Source: Rhizorhabdus histidinilytica (GTDB lineage Bacteria > Pseudomonadota > Alphaproteobacteria > Sphingomonadales > Sphingomonadaceae). From it: a stretch of 64,000 nt of DNA. The position numbers were made by a program, and so were the translations under genes. Shown here in pieces: positions 57,849 to 64,000 of the stretch. Every line of letters starts with the position of its first letter. Position 1 is the first letter of the stretch. Location of the stretch: NCBI RefSeq assembly GCF_900167915.1, contig NZ_FUYM01000004.1, forward strand, positions 476,186-540,185, read 5' to 3'. A model generated the notes under the pieces. That model had not been told where the DNA came from, searched no databases, and worked only from the letters and a program-made list of their open reading frames with translations.

Positions 57849-59084
57849 ATGGATGCTGATGTACCCAATCTGGACCGGCCGCGGGCGGTGACGCTGGATA
57901 CGCCGCTGAGGATTCTCATCGCCGATGACGACGAACTGCTGTCGGAGATGATGACGCTTCAGCTGGCCGAAGCCGGATGCGAGGTCCATTGCGTTGCGGA
58001 CGGCCGGCTGGCGCTGGCGGCGATCGAGGACAGCAGCTTCGACGTGCTGATCACCGACTGGCAGATGCCCAATCTCGACGGGATCAATCTGGTACGCCAC
58101 CTGCGCACATATCCGCCGAGCAATTATATGCACATCATCATGATGACGACGCGGGCGGCCCAACGCACTGTCCAGGAGGCGCTGGCGGTGGAGGTGGATG
58201 CTTTCCTCTACAAGCCGATCGACCAGACCCAGCTGGAGCTGGGTTTGGGCTCGGCGCGCCGCATCGTCTCGCTGGAGCGGCGGCTGCGGCGCCGCAACCA
58301 CCATCTTGCTGCGGCGCACGCACGCACCCGCGAGGCCTATGACCGCATCAAGAAGGACCTCGATGCTGCGGCCGAGGTCCAGCGGGGAATCCTGCCGCAG
58401 CCCAATCTGTCGGGAGATTTCCGACACGCGGCGATGTTCCTGCCCTGCTATGACCTGGGTGGGGATAGCTATAACGTCGTCGCGCTGGGTGAAGATAAAT
58501 ATCTGTTTTTCCTGGTCGACGTCTGCGGCCATGGTGTGCAGGCGGCGCTGCGTTCCTTCCTGATCCATCATCAGCTCAGCGCTCTGGCGCCCGCCACGCC
58601 AGAGGAACTGACCGCAGCGGCGCTCCAGCTCAATGAACTCGCCGTGCGCGACGGGGGCGACAGCTATTTCACGATGGTGTGCGGCATCCTCGATTGCAGG
58701 GACCAGTCGGCCTGGCTGCTAAGGGCGGGGCATCCTTTCCCACTGATATTGGACGGCGACGCTGCGATCGAGTTGGACGATGGCGGCCCTCCGATCGGTC
58801 TGCTGCCCTCGATCTCCCATCCCGTGAACCGGGTCGATCTTTCTGGCGGACGGCGGCTCCTGCTCTATTCCGACGGTATCCCGGATTGTGCCGACCAGAG
58901 CGGTCAGCATCTCGGCCAGGCTGGGCTTCAAGCGCTGGCCGTGGCCAACGGCCACAAACCGCTCGGAGAGTTCGTCGCTTCGCTGGAGCGGCATCTGGTC
59001 TCCAACTATCGGGGCGCGCGCGGGTTCGAGGACGATCTTTCGTTGCTGGCCATCGAATGCACGCGCCTGAATGGAGAACGGTGA
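57849..59084 (+). CDS. Response regulator with PP2C phosphatase, RsbU-like
   Basis: A 411-residue protein: receiver domain (18-140, acidic pocket Asp26-28, phospho-acceptor Asp70 in LITDWQMPN, Lys in FLYKPID), a coiled linker, and a SpoIIE/RsbU phosphatase domain with LGGDSYNVV, VDVCGHGVQAALRS, GGDSYFTMV, LYSDGIPD and the final FEDDLSLLAI. Phosphorylation of the receiver would switch on dephosphorylation of the STAS protein at 55680. ATG 57849 is the first start before the receiver; the upstream region overlaps the GH16 gene end. It is followed 4 bases later by the GAF gene and by the phosphorelay genes. Confidence 0.92.
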   Translation: MDADVPNLDRPRAVTLDTPLRILIADDDELLSEMMTLQLAEAGCEVHCVADGRLALAAIEDSSFDVLITDWQMPNLDGINLVRHLRTYPPSNYMHIIMMTTRAAQRTVQEALAVEVDAFLYKPIDQTQLELGLGSARRIVSLERRLRRRNHHLAAAHARTREAYDRIKKDLDAAAEVQRGILPQPNLSGDFRHAAMFLPCYDLGGDSYNVVALGEDKYLFFLVDVCGHGVQAALRSFLIHHQLSALAPATPEELTAAALQLNELAVRDGGDSYFTMVCGILDCRDQSAWLLRAGHPFPLILDGDAAIELDDGGPPIGLLPSISHPVNRVDLSGGRRLLLYSDGIPDCADQSGQHLGQAGLQALAVANGHKPLGEFVASLERHLVSNYRGARGFEDDLSLLAIECTRLNGER

Positions 59085-59088
59085 TCCC

Positions 59089-59598
59089 ATGCCGCTGCAC
59101 CGTTTCGAAACCGCCGAACACCCTGTCGACGAAGCGGCGCGCCTTGAGATCATCAAGGCCTGTGGCTTCAATTATGCGGTCCCCTCCCCCGCGCTCGACG
59201 CGATCGTGGCGGAGGCGTCGGCTCTGTTCTCCGCGCCGATCGCGCTCATTTCCATCGTCGAGGAACAGGTGCAGAGGTTTCTTGCCCGCGTTGGTCTGGA
59301 CGCTTCACACACCGGCCGCGACGTCGCCTTTTGTGCGCATGCGCTTCACGCCACGGTGCCGCTAATCGTGCCGGATGCCACGCTCGACCGGCGTTTCGCC
59401 GGCAATCCGCTGGTGGTCGGACCGCCGCATATCCGTTTCTATGCCGGGGCGCCGCTTATCCCGCGCGGAGGGCCGGCGCTCGGCACCTTGTGCGTGATCG
59501 ACACCAAACCCAGGGAGGCGACGCCGGAACAGCTTTCCGCGCTCGTCCGGCTTGCCGGGAAGGCGGTCGAACATATCGAAAAGGACATGACCTCGTGA
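59089..59598 (+). CDS. GAF-domain sensor protein
   Basis: A 169-residue protein that is a single GAF domain (about 20-160), with IALISIVEEQVQRFLARVGL, DVAFCAHALHATVPLIVPDA and FYAGAPLIPRGGPALGTLCV, the pattern seen in GAF domains of histidine kinases. Cys in VAFCAHAL corresponds to a position often near a chromophore or redox centre, but no more can be said. A start at 59071 would add six residues and overlap the previous gene; 59089 is preferred. It ends in a GTGA overlap with the response regulator, so it likely modulates that pathway. Confidence 0.82.
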   Translation: MPLHRFETAEHPVDEAARLEIIKACGFNYAVPSPALDAIVAEASALFSAPIALISIVEEQVQRFLARVGLDASHTGRDVAFCAHALHATVPLIVPDATLDRRFAGNPLVVGPPHIRFYAGAPLIPRGGPALGTLCVIDTKPREATPEQLSALVRLAGKAVEHIEKDMTS

Positions 59599-59984
59599 CC
59601 CCGCCGATCCGGATCGTCTATGCCGACGACGACGACGATATCCGCGAGCTTCTCCAGCTTTCGCTCGAACTCGCCGGAGGCTTCGAGGTCAGCACCGTCG
59701 CCAACGGGCAGGCCGCCGTCGCGGCGGTCGCGGCGAACCGGCCCGACCTGGTGATCCTCGACGTCATGATGCCGGGGCTGGACGGTCCGGCCACCCTGGC
59801 GGAGATCCGCAGGATCGAGGCCGCCGGGCAGGTTCCCATCGTCTTCTTCACAGCGAAGCTGCAGCGCGACGAGGTCGATCGGCTGATGTCATTGGGTGCC
59901 GCAGGCGTGCTCGGCAAGCCGTTCGATCCTATCACCATAGCCGACGACATCATCGCGATCTGGAAGGCACATGATGGCGGATGA
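59595..59984 (+). CDS. Single-domain response regulator
   Basis: A 129-residue receiver without output domain. The acidic pocket is the DDDDD run in VYADDDDDIRE, the phosphorylation site is in LVILDVMMPGLDG, and the conserved Lys is in VLGKPFDP. It starts at GTG 59595 in a GTGA overlap with the GAF gene and overlaps the Hpt gene by 14 bases. As a stand-alone receiver beside an Hpt protein and a kinase it may be a phosphate shuttle or sink in the relay leading to the PP2C protein. Confidence 0.9.
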   Translation: MTPPIRIVYADDDDDIRELLQLSLELAGGFEVSTVANGQAAVAAVAANRPDLVILDVMMPGLDGPATLAEIRRIEAAGQVPIVFFTAKLQRDEVDRLMSLGAAGVLGKPFDPITIADDIIAIWKAHDGG

Positions 59985-60276
59985 TCGCATCGCGGCGAGA
60001 ATGGCCGTCCTGCGCGCGAAGTTCGTGGCCGAACTGGCGGATGATCGTGCCGCACTCCGGCGTCACCGGACCGCCGCGCTCGACAAAGACGAGCTCGGCG
60101 CGATCCTCCATCGCCTGGCGGGCCGCGGCGGCACCTTCGGCTTTACCAGGATCAGCGAACTGGCGGGCCGGCTGGAAGCGCTATGTGCCGAGGATGCGAT
60201 CGAAGGGAGCGAAGCCGCGCGGCTGTTCGATGCGCTCGACGCTGCAATGACAAGCCTGGTGGAAAGCGAGGCCTGA
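59971..60276 (+). CDS. Histidine phosphotransfer (Hpt) protein
   Basis: A 101-residue helical-bundle protein. The phospho-histidine is His47 in ILHRLAGRGGTFGFTRI, matching the H-x-L-K/A-G...G-F Hpt motif. Two adjacent ATGs (59971, 59974) are possible. It overlaps the response regulator by 14 bases and the histidine kinase by one base (TGATG). It would move phosphate from the kinase's partners between the receiver at 59595 and the receiver-PP2C protein at 57849. Confidence 0.88.
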   Translation: MMADDRIAARMAVLRAKFVAELADDRAALRRHRTAALDKDELGAILHRLAGRGGTFGFTRISELAGRLEALCAEDAIEGSEAARLFDALDAAMTSLVESEA

Positions 60277-61952
60277 TGCGTCAGGCACGGACTCCGGCTG
60301 CAATCAAGCGGCTCGTCATGGGAGCGAGCATCAGCTTCGTGATCCTCGGACTGCTCCTGATGATCACGGTCCGCGAGACACTGTCCTCGGCCGCCGCCTC
60401 GCGCCAGGCGGTAGCGGCCAGCCATGACCGGATCAGCAGACTCGACGCATTGATGGCGGCGCTTCTCGAAGCGGAGGTCGGCCAGCGGGGGTATGTCATC
60501 ACGGGGGACGAAAGCTTCCTTGAGCCGTATCGCAAGGCTCTGGATCAGTTCCGTTCGGCAATCGTCATTCTCGCCCATATCGATCCAAAGCGCGCCGATG
60601 CGTTGACGACGCTCATCCGGGAGAAGCTGGCCTTCATCGCCGACACCGTCATCCTGCGACGGGAGCGCGGGTTCGAGGCGGCCGCGAGCACGATAAGAAG
60701 TGGTCGTGGAAAGCAGTTGATGGACGATATCAGGGTCCAGCTCGCGGGACTGGAAGAGGAGGAACATCGCGAACTGGCTCGGCGCGAAACACTCCGCGCC
60801 GCCAATGAGCGTATCGAGCGGCTGACGATCTACGGTGCGTTGGCGGGAGCCCTGACCGTTGTGGGGATCGCGGGCTTCCTGCTGCGACGGGAACTCCATT
60901 TTCGTGGGCTGGCCGAGCTGAAGGCCAGGCGGCAGACCGATTATCTGCGGGCGACGCTCGAAAATCTGGACCATGGCGTGGCGCTGCTCGATTCGGAGGG
61001 CCGGGTGGTGGAAAAAAACGCCAAGCTCGAATCCTTTCTGACACCTTCTCCGGGCGCAGCGGCCGACGCCGGACTGGATCCCCAGATCGTGGCGGCGGCA
61101 CGGGCGGGAGCGCCGCTGTTCAAGGTCGTCGACCACGACGACGGACGCTTCATGGAGGTGCGCGGCAGTCAGGCGCCCAATGGCAGCTACGTCGTGACCT
61201 TCACCGATATCTCCGCACGCCGCCGCGCGGAGAACATGAAGGCGGCCTTCGTATCCAATGTAAGCCACGAGCTCCGTACGCCTTTGACCTCGATCCGCGC
61301 TTCGCTCCGCCTGATGGTGGGCCCATTGAAGGCCGATCTTACGGATCGGGTCGCGCGGCTGGCGACGATCGCCGACCGCAACGCCGAGAATCTCCTCAAG
61401 CTCGTCAGCGACCTGCTCGATCTCGACAAGATCGAGTCGGGAAAGATGACGTTCGATTTCGCGGTCGTCGACCTCAACACGATCGTTGCCGAGGCCGCGG
61501 AGATGAACCGCGCCTATGCCGAAGCGCGCGGTGTCGGAATAGCGGTAGGCCTGCCCGCGTCGGCCGTTCAGGTGAAGGCGGACGCCCCCCGCATACAGCA
61601 GGTAATGGCCAATCTCGTCTCCAACGCCGCCAAATTCTCACCCGAAGGCGGGATCGTGGTGATATCCGTCGAGAAGGGGAACGAAACGGCGCGCATCGTC
61701 GTCCACGATAGCGGCCCCGGCATTCCCGAGCATTTCCGTTCCGAGATCTTCGAGAAATTCTCGCAGGCGCGAAGCAGCGATTCGACCAAGCTGGGCGGCA
61801 GCGGCCTCGGCCTGAACATCGCCAAGGCCATCGTCGAGGGCCATGGCGGCGAGTTGAGCTTCGACAGCCGCCCAGGGGACACAAACTTCTGGTTCACCCT
61901 GCCACTATCGACCCCAGATAGGTCGAACGCCGAGCAGTTGGCAGAAGTCTGA
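60276..61952 (+). CDS. CHASE3-domain sensor histidine kinase
   Basis: A 558-residue membrane kinase. TM1 at 12-32 and TM2 at 186-204 enclose a periplasmic CHASE3 domain, whose signature is EVGQRGYVITGDESFLEPY (67-85). A PAS-like domain follows (225-310, LENLDHGVALLDSEGRVVEK), then HisKA with His331 in VSHELRTPLTSIRAS, and an HATPase with VMANLVSNAAKFSPEGG, HDSGPGIPEHF and LGGSGLGLNIAKAI. It has no receiver of its own, so the neighbouring Hpt and receiver proteins complete the relay. It is the last gene of the set, with a short G+C hairpin afterwards. Confidence 0.92.
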   Translation: MRQARTPAAIKRLVMGASISFVILGLLLMITVRETLSSAAASRQAVAASHDRISRLDALMAALLEAEVGQRGYVITGDESFLEPYRKALDQFRSAIVILAHIDPKRADALTTLIREKLAFIADTVILRRERGFEAAASTIRSGRGKQLMDDIRVQLAGLEEEEHRELARRETLRAANERIERLTIYGALAGALTVVGIAGFLLRRELHFRGLAELKARRQTDYLRATLENLDHGVALLDSEGRVVEKNAKLESFLTPSPGAAADAGLDPQIVAAARAGAPLFKVVDHDDGRFMEVRGSQAPNGSYVVTFTDISARRRAENMKAAFVSNVSHELRTPLTSIRASLRLMVGPLKADLTDRVARLATIADRNAENLLKLVSDLLDLDKIESGKMTFDFAVVDLNTIVAEAAEMNRAYAEARGVGIAVGLPASAVQVKADAPRIQQVMANLVSNAAKFSPEGGIVVISVEKGNETARIVVHDSGPGIPEHFRSEIFEKFSQARSSDSTKLGGSGLGLNIAKAIVEGHGGELSFDSRPGDTNFWFTLPLSTPDRSNAEQLAEV

Positions 61953-61958
61953 GTGTCG

Positions 61959-61983
61959 GGGGCGGGCGGTGCAGGGCCGCCCC
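61959..61983 (+). terminator. Weak GC hairpin after the kinase gene
   Basis: GGGGCGG and CCGCCCC pair with an 11-base loop, seven bases after the kinase stop. No T-run follows, so it is at best a factor-dependent or weak terminator. The rest of the 173-base gap to the GntR gene shows no feature. Confidence 0.3.
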
Positions 61984-62125
61984 TACCAAATATCCATGAT
62001 CATTCGGCTTGCGTCCGGGTGGGGCCGCAGTCCGTCCATCGCGCCAGCCGCCATGCTGCCCCTGCCCCCGGACAATCGAGACTGTCCGACTTTACCCCTG
62101 TCGGCTGCGAGACCATGGCGGATGT

Positions 62126-62794
62126 CTAAGCCCTGTCGATCAGCCCGGAATGTTTGTCGCGATACTGGCGATAGGCGCTCGCCGCCCGGCGTATGTGGTT
62201 GTGGACGATCGATCCCGCCCATTCGGCGTCCCGCATTTCCAGTGCGGTGATCAGGTCGCGATGGTCGCCCTGGCTGCGAACCATGTCCAGCGCGGTATAA
62301 CGCTCGGCGGTGCGGTGTATCACGATCTGGCTGACGATGAGGCGCATCAGCTGGTTCAGGCGCTCGGACTGAGCGGCACTCATCAAGACACGGTGGAAGC
62401 GCCGATTGCCTTCGACGAAATCCGTCACGCTGGCACCGGATGGGCGGTTGATCGCGCGCTCGATGAACTCGTAATGTTCTTTGAGCTCGGCGATTTGCTC
62501 CTCAGTGACGAATCGAGCGGCGCGCTGCGCGCAATGGCTCTCCAGATAGGCACGCAGCGTGAACAGTTCCTCGTCGTCGTCGTCCGACCAGATCGGGACG
62601 AAGACGCGATTGGTATCGGACCGCTGCAGCAGCATTTCCGCAACAAGCTGAGCGATCGCCTCCCGCACGGGGGTTCGGGACATGCCGCAATATTGGGCGA
62701 ACTCATCCTCGGGCACGAACTGTCCGGCTGGAAAATGTCCCGACAGAATTCCCCGTCGGATCGCCGCATAGGCCTGCTCGGATGCCTTGGACAT
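62126..62794 (-). CDS. GntR family regulator, FCD type
   Basis: A 222-residue FadR-subfamily repressor. The winged helix is at residues 4-70 (AYAAIRRGILSGHFPAGQFV, EDEFAQYCGMSRTPVREAIA), and the FCD ligand domain has the metal-type ligands in LRAYLESHCA, GNRRFHRVLM and QGDHRDLITALEMRD. Members respond to carboxylic acids and amino acids. GGGAGAAGAC upstream of the ATG at 62794 fixes the start. It is divergent from the racemase-like gene, whose promoter holds a repeated TGTGCACA element, so repression of that gene and perhaps of itself is likely. Confidence 0.92.
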   Translation of the reverse strand: MSKASEQAYAAIRRGILSGHFPAGQFVPEDEFAQYCGMSRTPVREAIAQLVAEMLLQRSDTNRVFVPIWSDDDDEELFTLRAYLESHCAQRAARFVTEEQIAELKEHYEFIERAINRPSGASVTDFVEGNRRFHRVLMSAAQSERLNQLMRLIVSQIVIHRTAERYTALDMVRSQGDHRDLITALEMRDAEWAGSIVHNHIRRAASAYRQYRDKHSGLIDRA

Positions 62795-62962
62795 GTCTTC
62801 TCCCGGAGGACTCAACTCGCCGATCGAGCGCGCAGCCCTTAACAACCCCGCTTATGCTTTTCCAACCTTTCGTTCGGACAGCGTGGCTTGACGCCTGGCG
62901 GTCGCGGTCGGGGGCCGGTCGTCGTACCGGGGAGAATGGCCATTCCCCTCGAGACGCGTGGG

Positions 62963-62974
62963 ATTTTGTGCACA
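62963..62974. promoter_or_regulatory. Distal copy of the 12-base operator
   Basis: ATTTTGTGCACA, with the perfect palindrome TGTGCACA inside it. An identical copy lies 152 bases further on, in the racemase promoter. The copy is 169 bases upstream of the GntR start and could be used for autoregulation or looping. Confidence 0.6.
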
Positions 62975-63104
62975 TTAATCACACCGCGATCCCCCATTCA
63001 TTCCGTCATTGAGTGCGAAATATCTACATAATAGACAGGAAAATCACCATTTTCTGGCAAAATCAAGAGCCCGATGAAATGGCTTTCCGATTTCCGCTGA
63101 TATG

Positions 63105-63133
63105 TTGACATGCAATTTTGTGCACAGTAGCTT
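63105..63133 (+). promoter_or_regulatory. Racemase-gene promoter with operator in the spacer
   Basis: A consensus -35 TTGACA (63105-63110), a 17-base spacer and a -10-like TAGCTT (63128-63133). The spacer contains the second exact copy of ATTTTGTGCACA (63115-63126). A repressor bound there would block polymerase directly, the arrangement expected for GntR/FCD control. The ribosome site GGGAGC and GTG start follow at 63149-63162. Confidence 0.65.
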
Positions 63134-63159
63134 CCTTGGATACAAAATAGGGAGCGGTT

Positions 63160-63909
63160 GTGAGCGACAAGCGTGTCAAGGTGATCGTCCCCATTCCGAT
63201 GGATGCGGCCGGGGTTGCCAATCGGGCATCTCAGCTACCGCCGGAATTGATCGCGCCGGGGTTCCGACCCGAATATGTCGCCGTCACATGGGGTGCGGCG
63301 CTGGGCGACAGCTATCATGACATGCTGCTGATGGACTGGACGGTGTTCCAGGCCGGCGTCCGGGCGGAAGAGGAGGGCTATAGCGCCGTCGTCATCGACA
63401 CCGTCAGCGATTCCGGCCTGCGCGCCCTGCGGTCACGACTGAACATTCCTGTCGTCGGGCCGGGCGAGGCGGCGTTCCACATGGCGATGATGCTGGGCAA
63501 GAAGTTCACCATCCTGACGATGTGGGACGAATGGTTCCCCCTCTATGAAAAGACGCTGACCGAATATGGCTATTGGCCGCGATGCGCCTCGCTTCGCTCG
63601 ATCAAGACCCGTCCCGACGTTCGGGAATTGCTCGAGGGCAAGGAAGAGGTCGTCTTCGCCAAGCTCAAGGCGCAAGCCGAAGCCGCGATGAAGGAAGATG
63701 GCGCGGATGTCATCGTCCTGGGTTCCACGACGATGCACCAGTCCGCCAGATGGCTGGCCGACAACCTGCCCATTCCAGTGATCAACCCCGGCCTGATTGC
63801 CTACAAACAGGCCGAACTGCTCGTGCAACTCGGCCTGTCGCACAGCAAGCAGGCCTTCCCCGCTCCCGAAGTCGGGTGCGACGCGGCGATCATTCAAGGA
63901 GGTCTCTAG
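63160..63909 (+). CDS. Asp/Glu racemase-fold protein without catalytic cysteines
   Basis: A 249-residue protein of the Asp/Glu/hydantoin racemase superfamily. The N-terminal strand RVKVIVPIPMDAAGVANRAS and GKKFTILTMWDEWFPLYEKT-type segments follow the HyuE/maleate-isomerase plan. Both positions of the catalytic cysteine pair are changed: Thr81 in VIDTVSDSGL (expected ACFGDPG-like) and Ser189 in VLGSTTMH (expected LGC.GM). So a two-base racemisation cannot occur; a decarboxylase, isomerase, hydrolase or binding role is likelier. GTG 63160 has GGGAGC upstream. The stop codon overlaps the first base of the insertion sequence, so the original C-terminus could have been longer. It is divergent from the GntR gene. 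Confidence 0.83.
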   Translation: MSDKRVKVIVPIPMDAAGVANRASQLPPELIAPGFRPEYVAVTWGAALGDSYHDMLLMDWTVFQAGVRAEEEGYSAVVIDTVSDSGLRALRSRLNIPVVGPGEAAFHMAMMLGKKFTILTMWDEWFPLYEKTLTEYGYWPRCASLRSIKTRPDVRELLEGKEEVVFAKLKAQAEAAMKEDGADVIVLGSTTMHQSARWLADNLPIPVINPGLIAYKQAELLVQLGLSHSKQAFPAPEVGCDAAIIQGGL

Positions 63910-64000
63910 GGTCAGGACCCATTGATGTGAGAGGCGCGATCTGATTCAGGCTCCGCAAGGAGACTGAGAATGAGCGACCTGTACTGGCTAACGGAAGAGC
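63909..64000 (+). mobile_element. Left end of an IS5-family insertion sequence
   Basis: From GGGTCAGGACCC (63909-63920), itself an inverted repeat, the DNA leads without other genes to a transposase start. The tip follows the sequence TCTA, and the adjoining racemase stop TAG uses the element's first G. The right end is beyond the window, so target duplication and group cannot be confirmed. Confidence 0.7.
63970..64000 (+). CDS. IS5-family transposase, first codons only
   Basis: Ten complete codons read MSDLYWLTEE, which I recognise as the N-terminus of IS5-type (IS1031/IS427-like) transposases common in sphingomonads, whose next residues are usually QM..L.P.FPKS. AAGGAG lies before the ATG at 63970. 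The gene runs off the right edge, so integrity cannot be judged. Confidence 0.75.
   Translation, partial: MSDLYWLTEE

Noticed and set aside
1..64000. CRISPR arrays, rRNA, tRNA genes, integrases or phage genes
   Set aside because: No regularly spaced repeats, cloverleaf-like sequences or recombinase motifs were found on reading; the only mobile sequence is the IS5-type end at the right edge.

Overview
The window looks like the chromosome (or a large catabolic replicon) of a sphingomonad alphaproteobacterium. Base composition is GC-rich with strongly GC-biased third codon positions. There are two large TonB-dependent receptors, a PEP-CTERM sorting motif of the PEPxxW...GFG...RRRR type, and many catabolic genes in short operons, each beside its own regulator. 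No rRNA, tRNA or CRISPR array was seen. The two ends are cut: a glycosyltransferase on the left, and the first codons of an IS5-type transposase on the right.

Layout. 0-2.1 kb: two GT4 glycosyltransferases. 2.2-9.9 kb: an amidase with a divergent TetR regulator, a class III aminotransferase, a LysR regulator, and a four-gene operon of two GST-fold proteins and a two-subunit CoA-transferase. 10-13.6 kb: a berberine-bridge-type flavoprotein and a PQQ dehydrogenase with a C-terminal cytochrome c, ended by a strong bidirectional terminator. 13.7-27.7 kb: a run of minus-strand catabolic genes (NmrA-like reductase, semialdehyde dehydrogenase, dienelactone-hydrolase family protein, luciferase-like monooxygenase, Tat-exported amine oxidase, MFS transporter, two NTF2-fold proteins, TonB receptor, Rieske oxygenase, two saccharopine-dehydrogenase-like paralogues), with an AraC regulator facing away at 28 kb.

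29.7-47.1 kb is the most coherent system. A TonB receptor is followed by a three-subunit molybdenum hydroxylase (order FAD, FeS, Mo) with a CoxG-like protein. A winged-helix regulator is divergent from a Rieske oxygenase that I recognise as 2-oxo-1,2-dihydroquinoline 8-monooxygenase (OxoO type). After it come the reductase, an M20-fold protein without metal ligands, a zinc-less MDR reductase, a cupin, an amidase, an MhpB-type extradiol dioxygenase, a C-C hydrolase and an SDR. This reads as a nearly complete 8-hydroxycoumarin route for quinoline or a close relative: hydroxylation at C2, hydroxylation at C8, opening of the N-ring, side-chain reduction, meta-cleavage and hydrolysis. The enzymes for opening the N-ring and for the reduction are inferred, and the lower pathway (MhpDEF type) is not in the window.

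47.1-62 kb changes character. It has stress and envelope genes (VIT transporter, membrane-bound LuxR regulator, cytochrome b561, MgtC/DUF4010 protein, beta-CASP nuclease, HdeD-like protein). Next is a polysaccharide locus (GT2 synthase, small membrane protein, BcsS-like outer-membrane protein, GH16 lipoprotein) interleaved with a full partner-switch and phosphorelay set (RsbW kinase, RsbV STAS, response regulator-PP2C, GAF protein, response regulator, Hpt, CHASE3 histidine kinase). 62.1-64 kb: a GntR/FCD repressor facing a cysteine-less Asp/Glu-racemase-fold gene. The promoter of that gene carries a repeated TGTGCACA operator, and the gene ends exactly where the insertion sequence begins.
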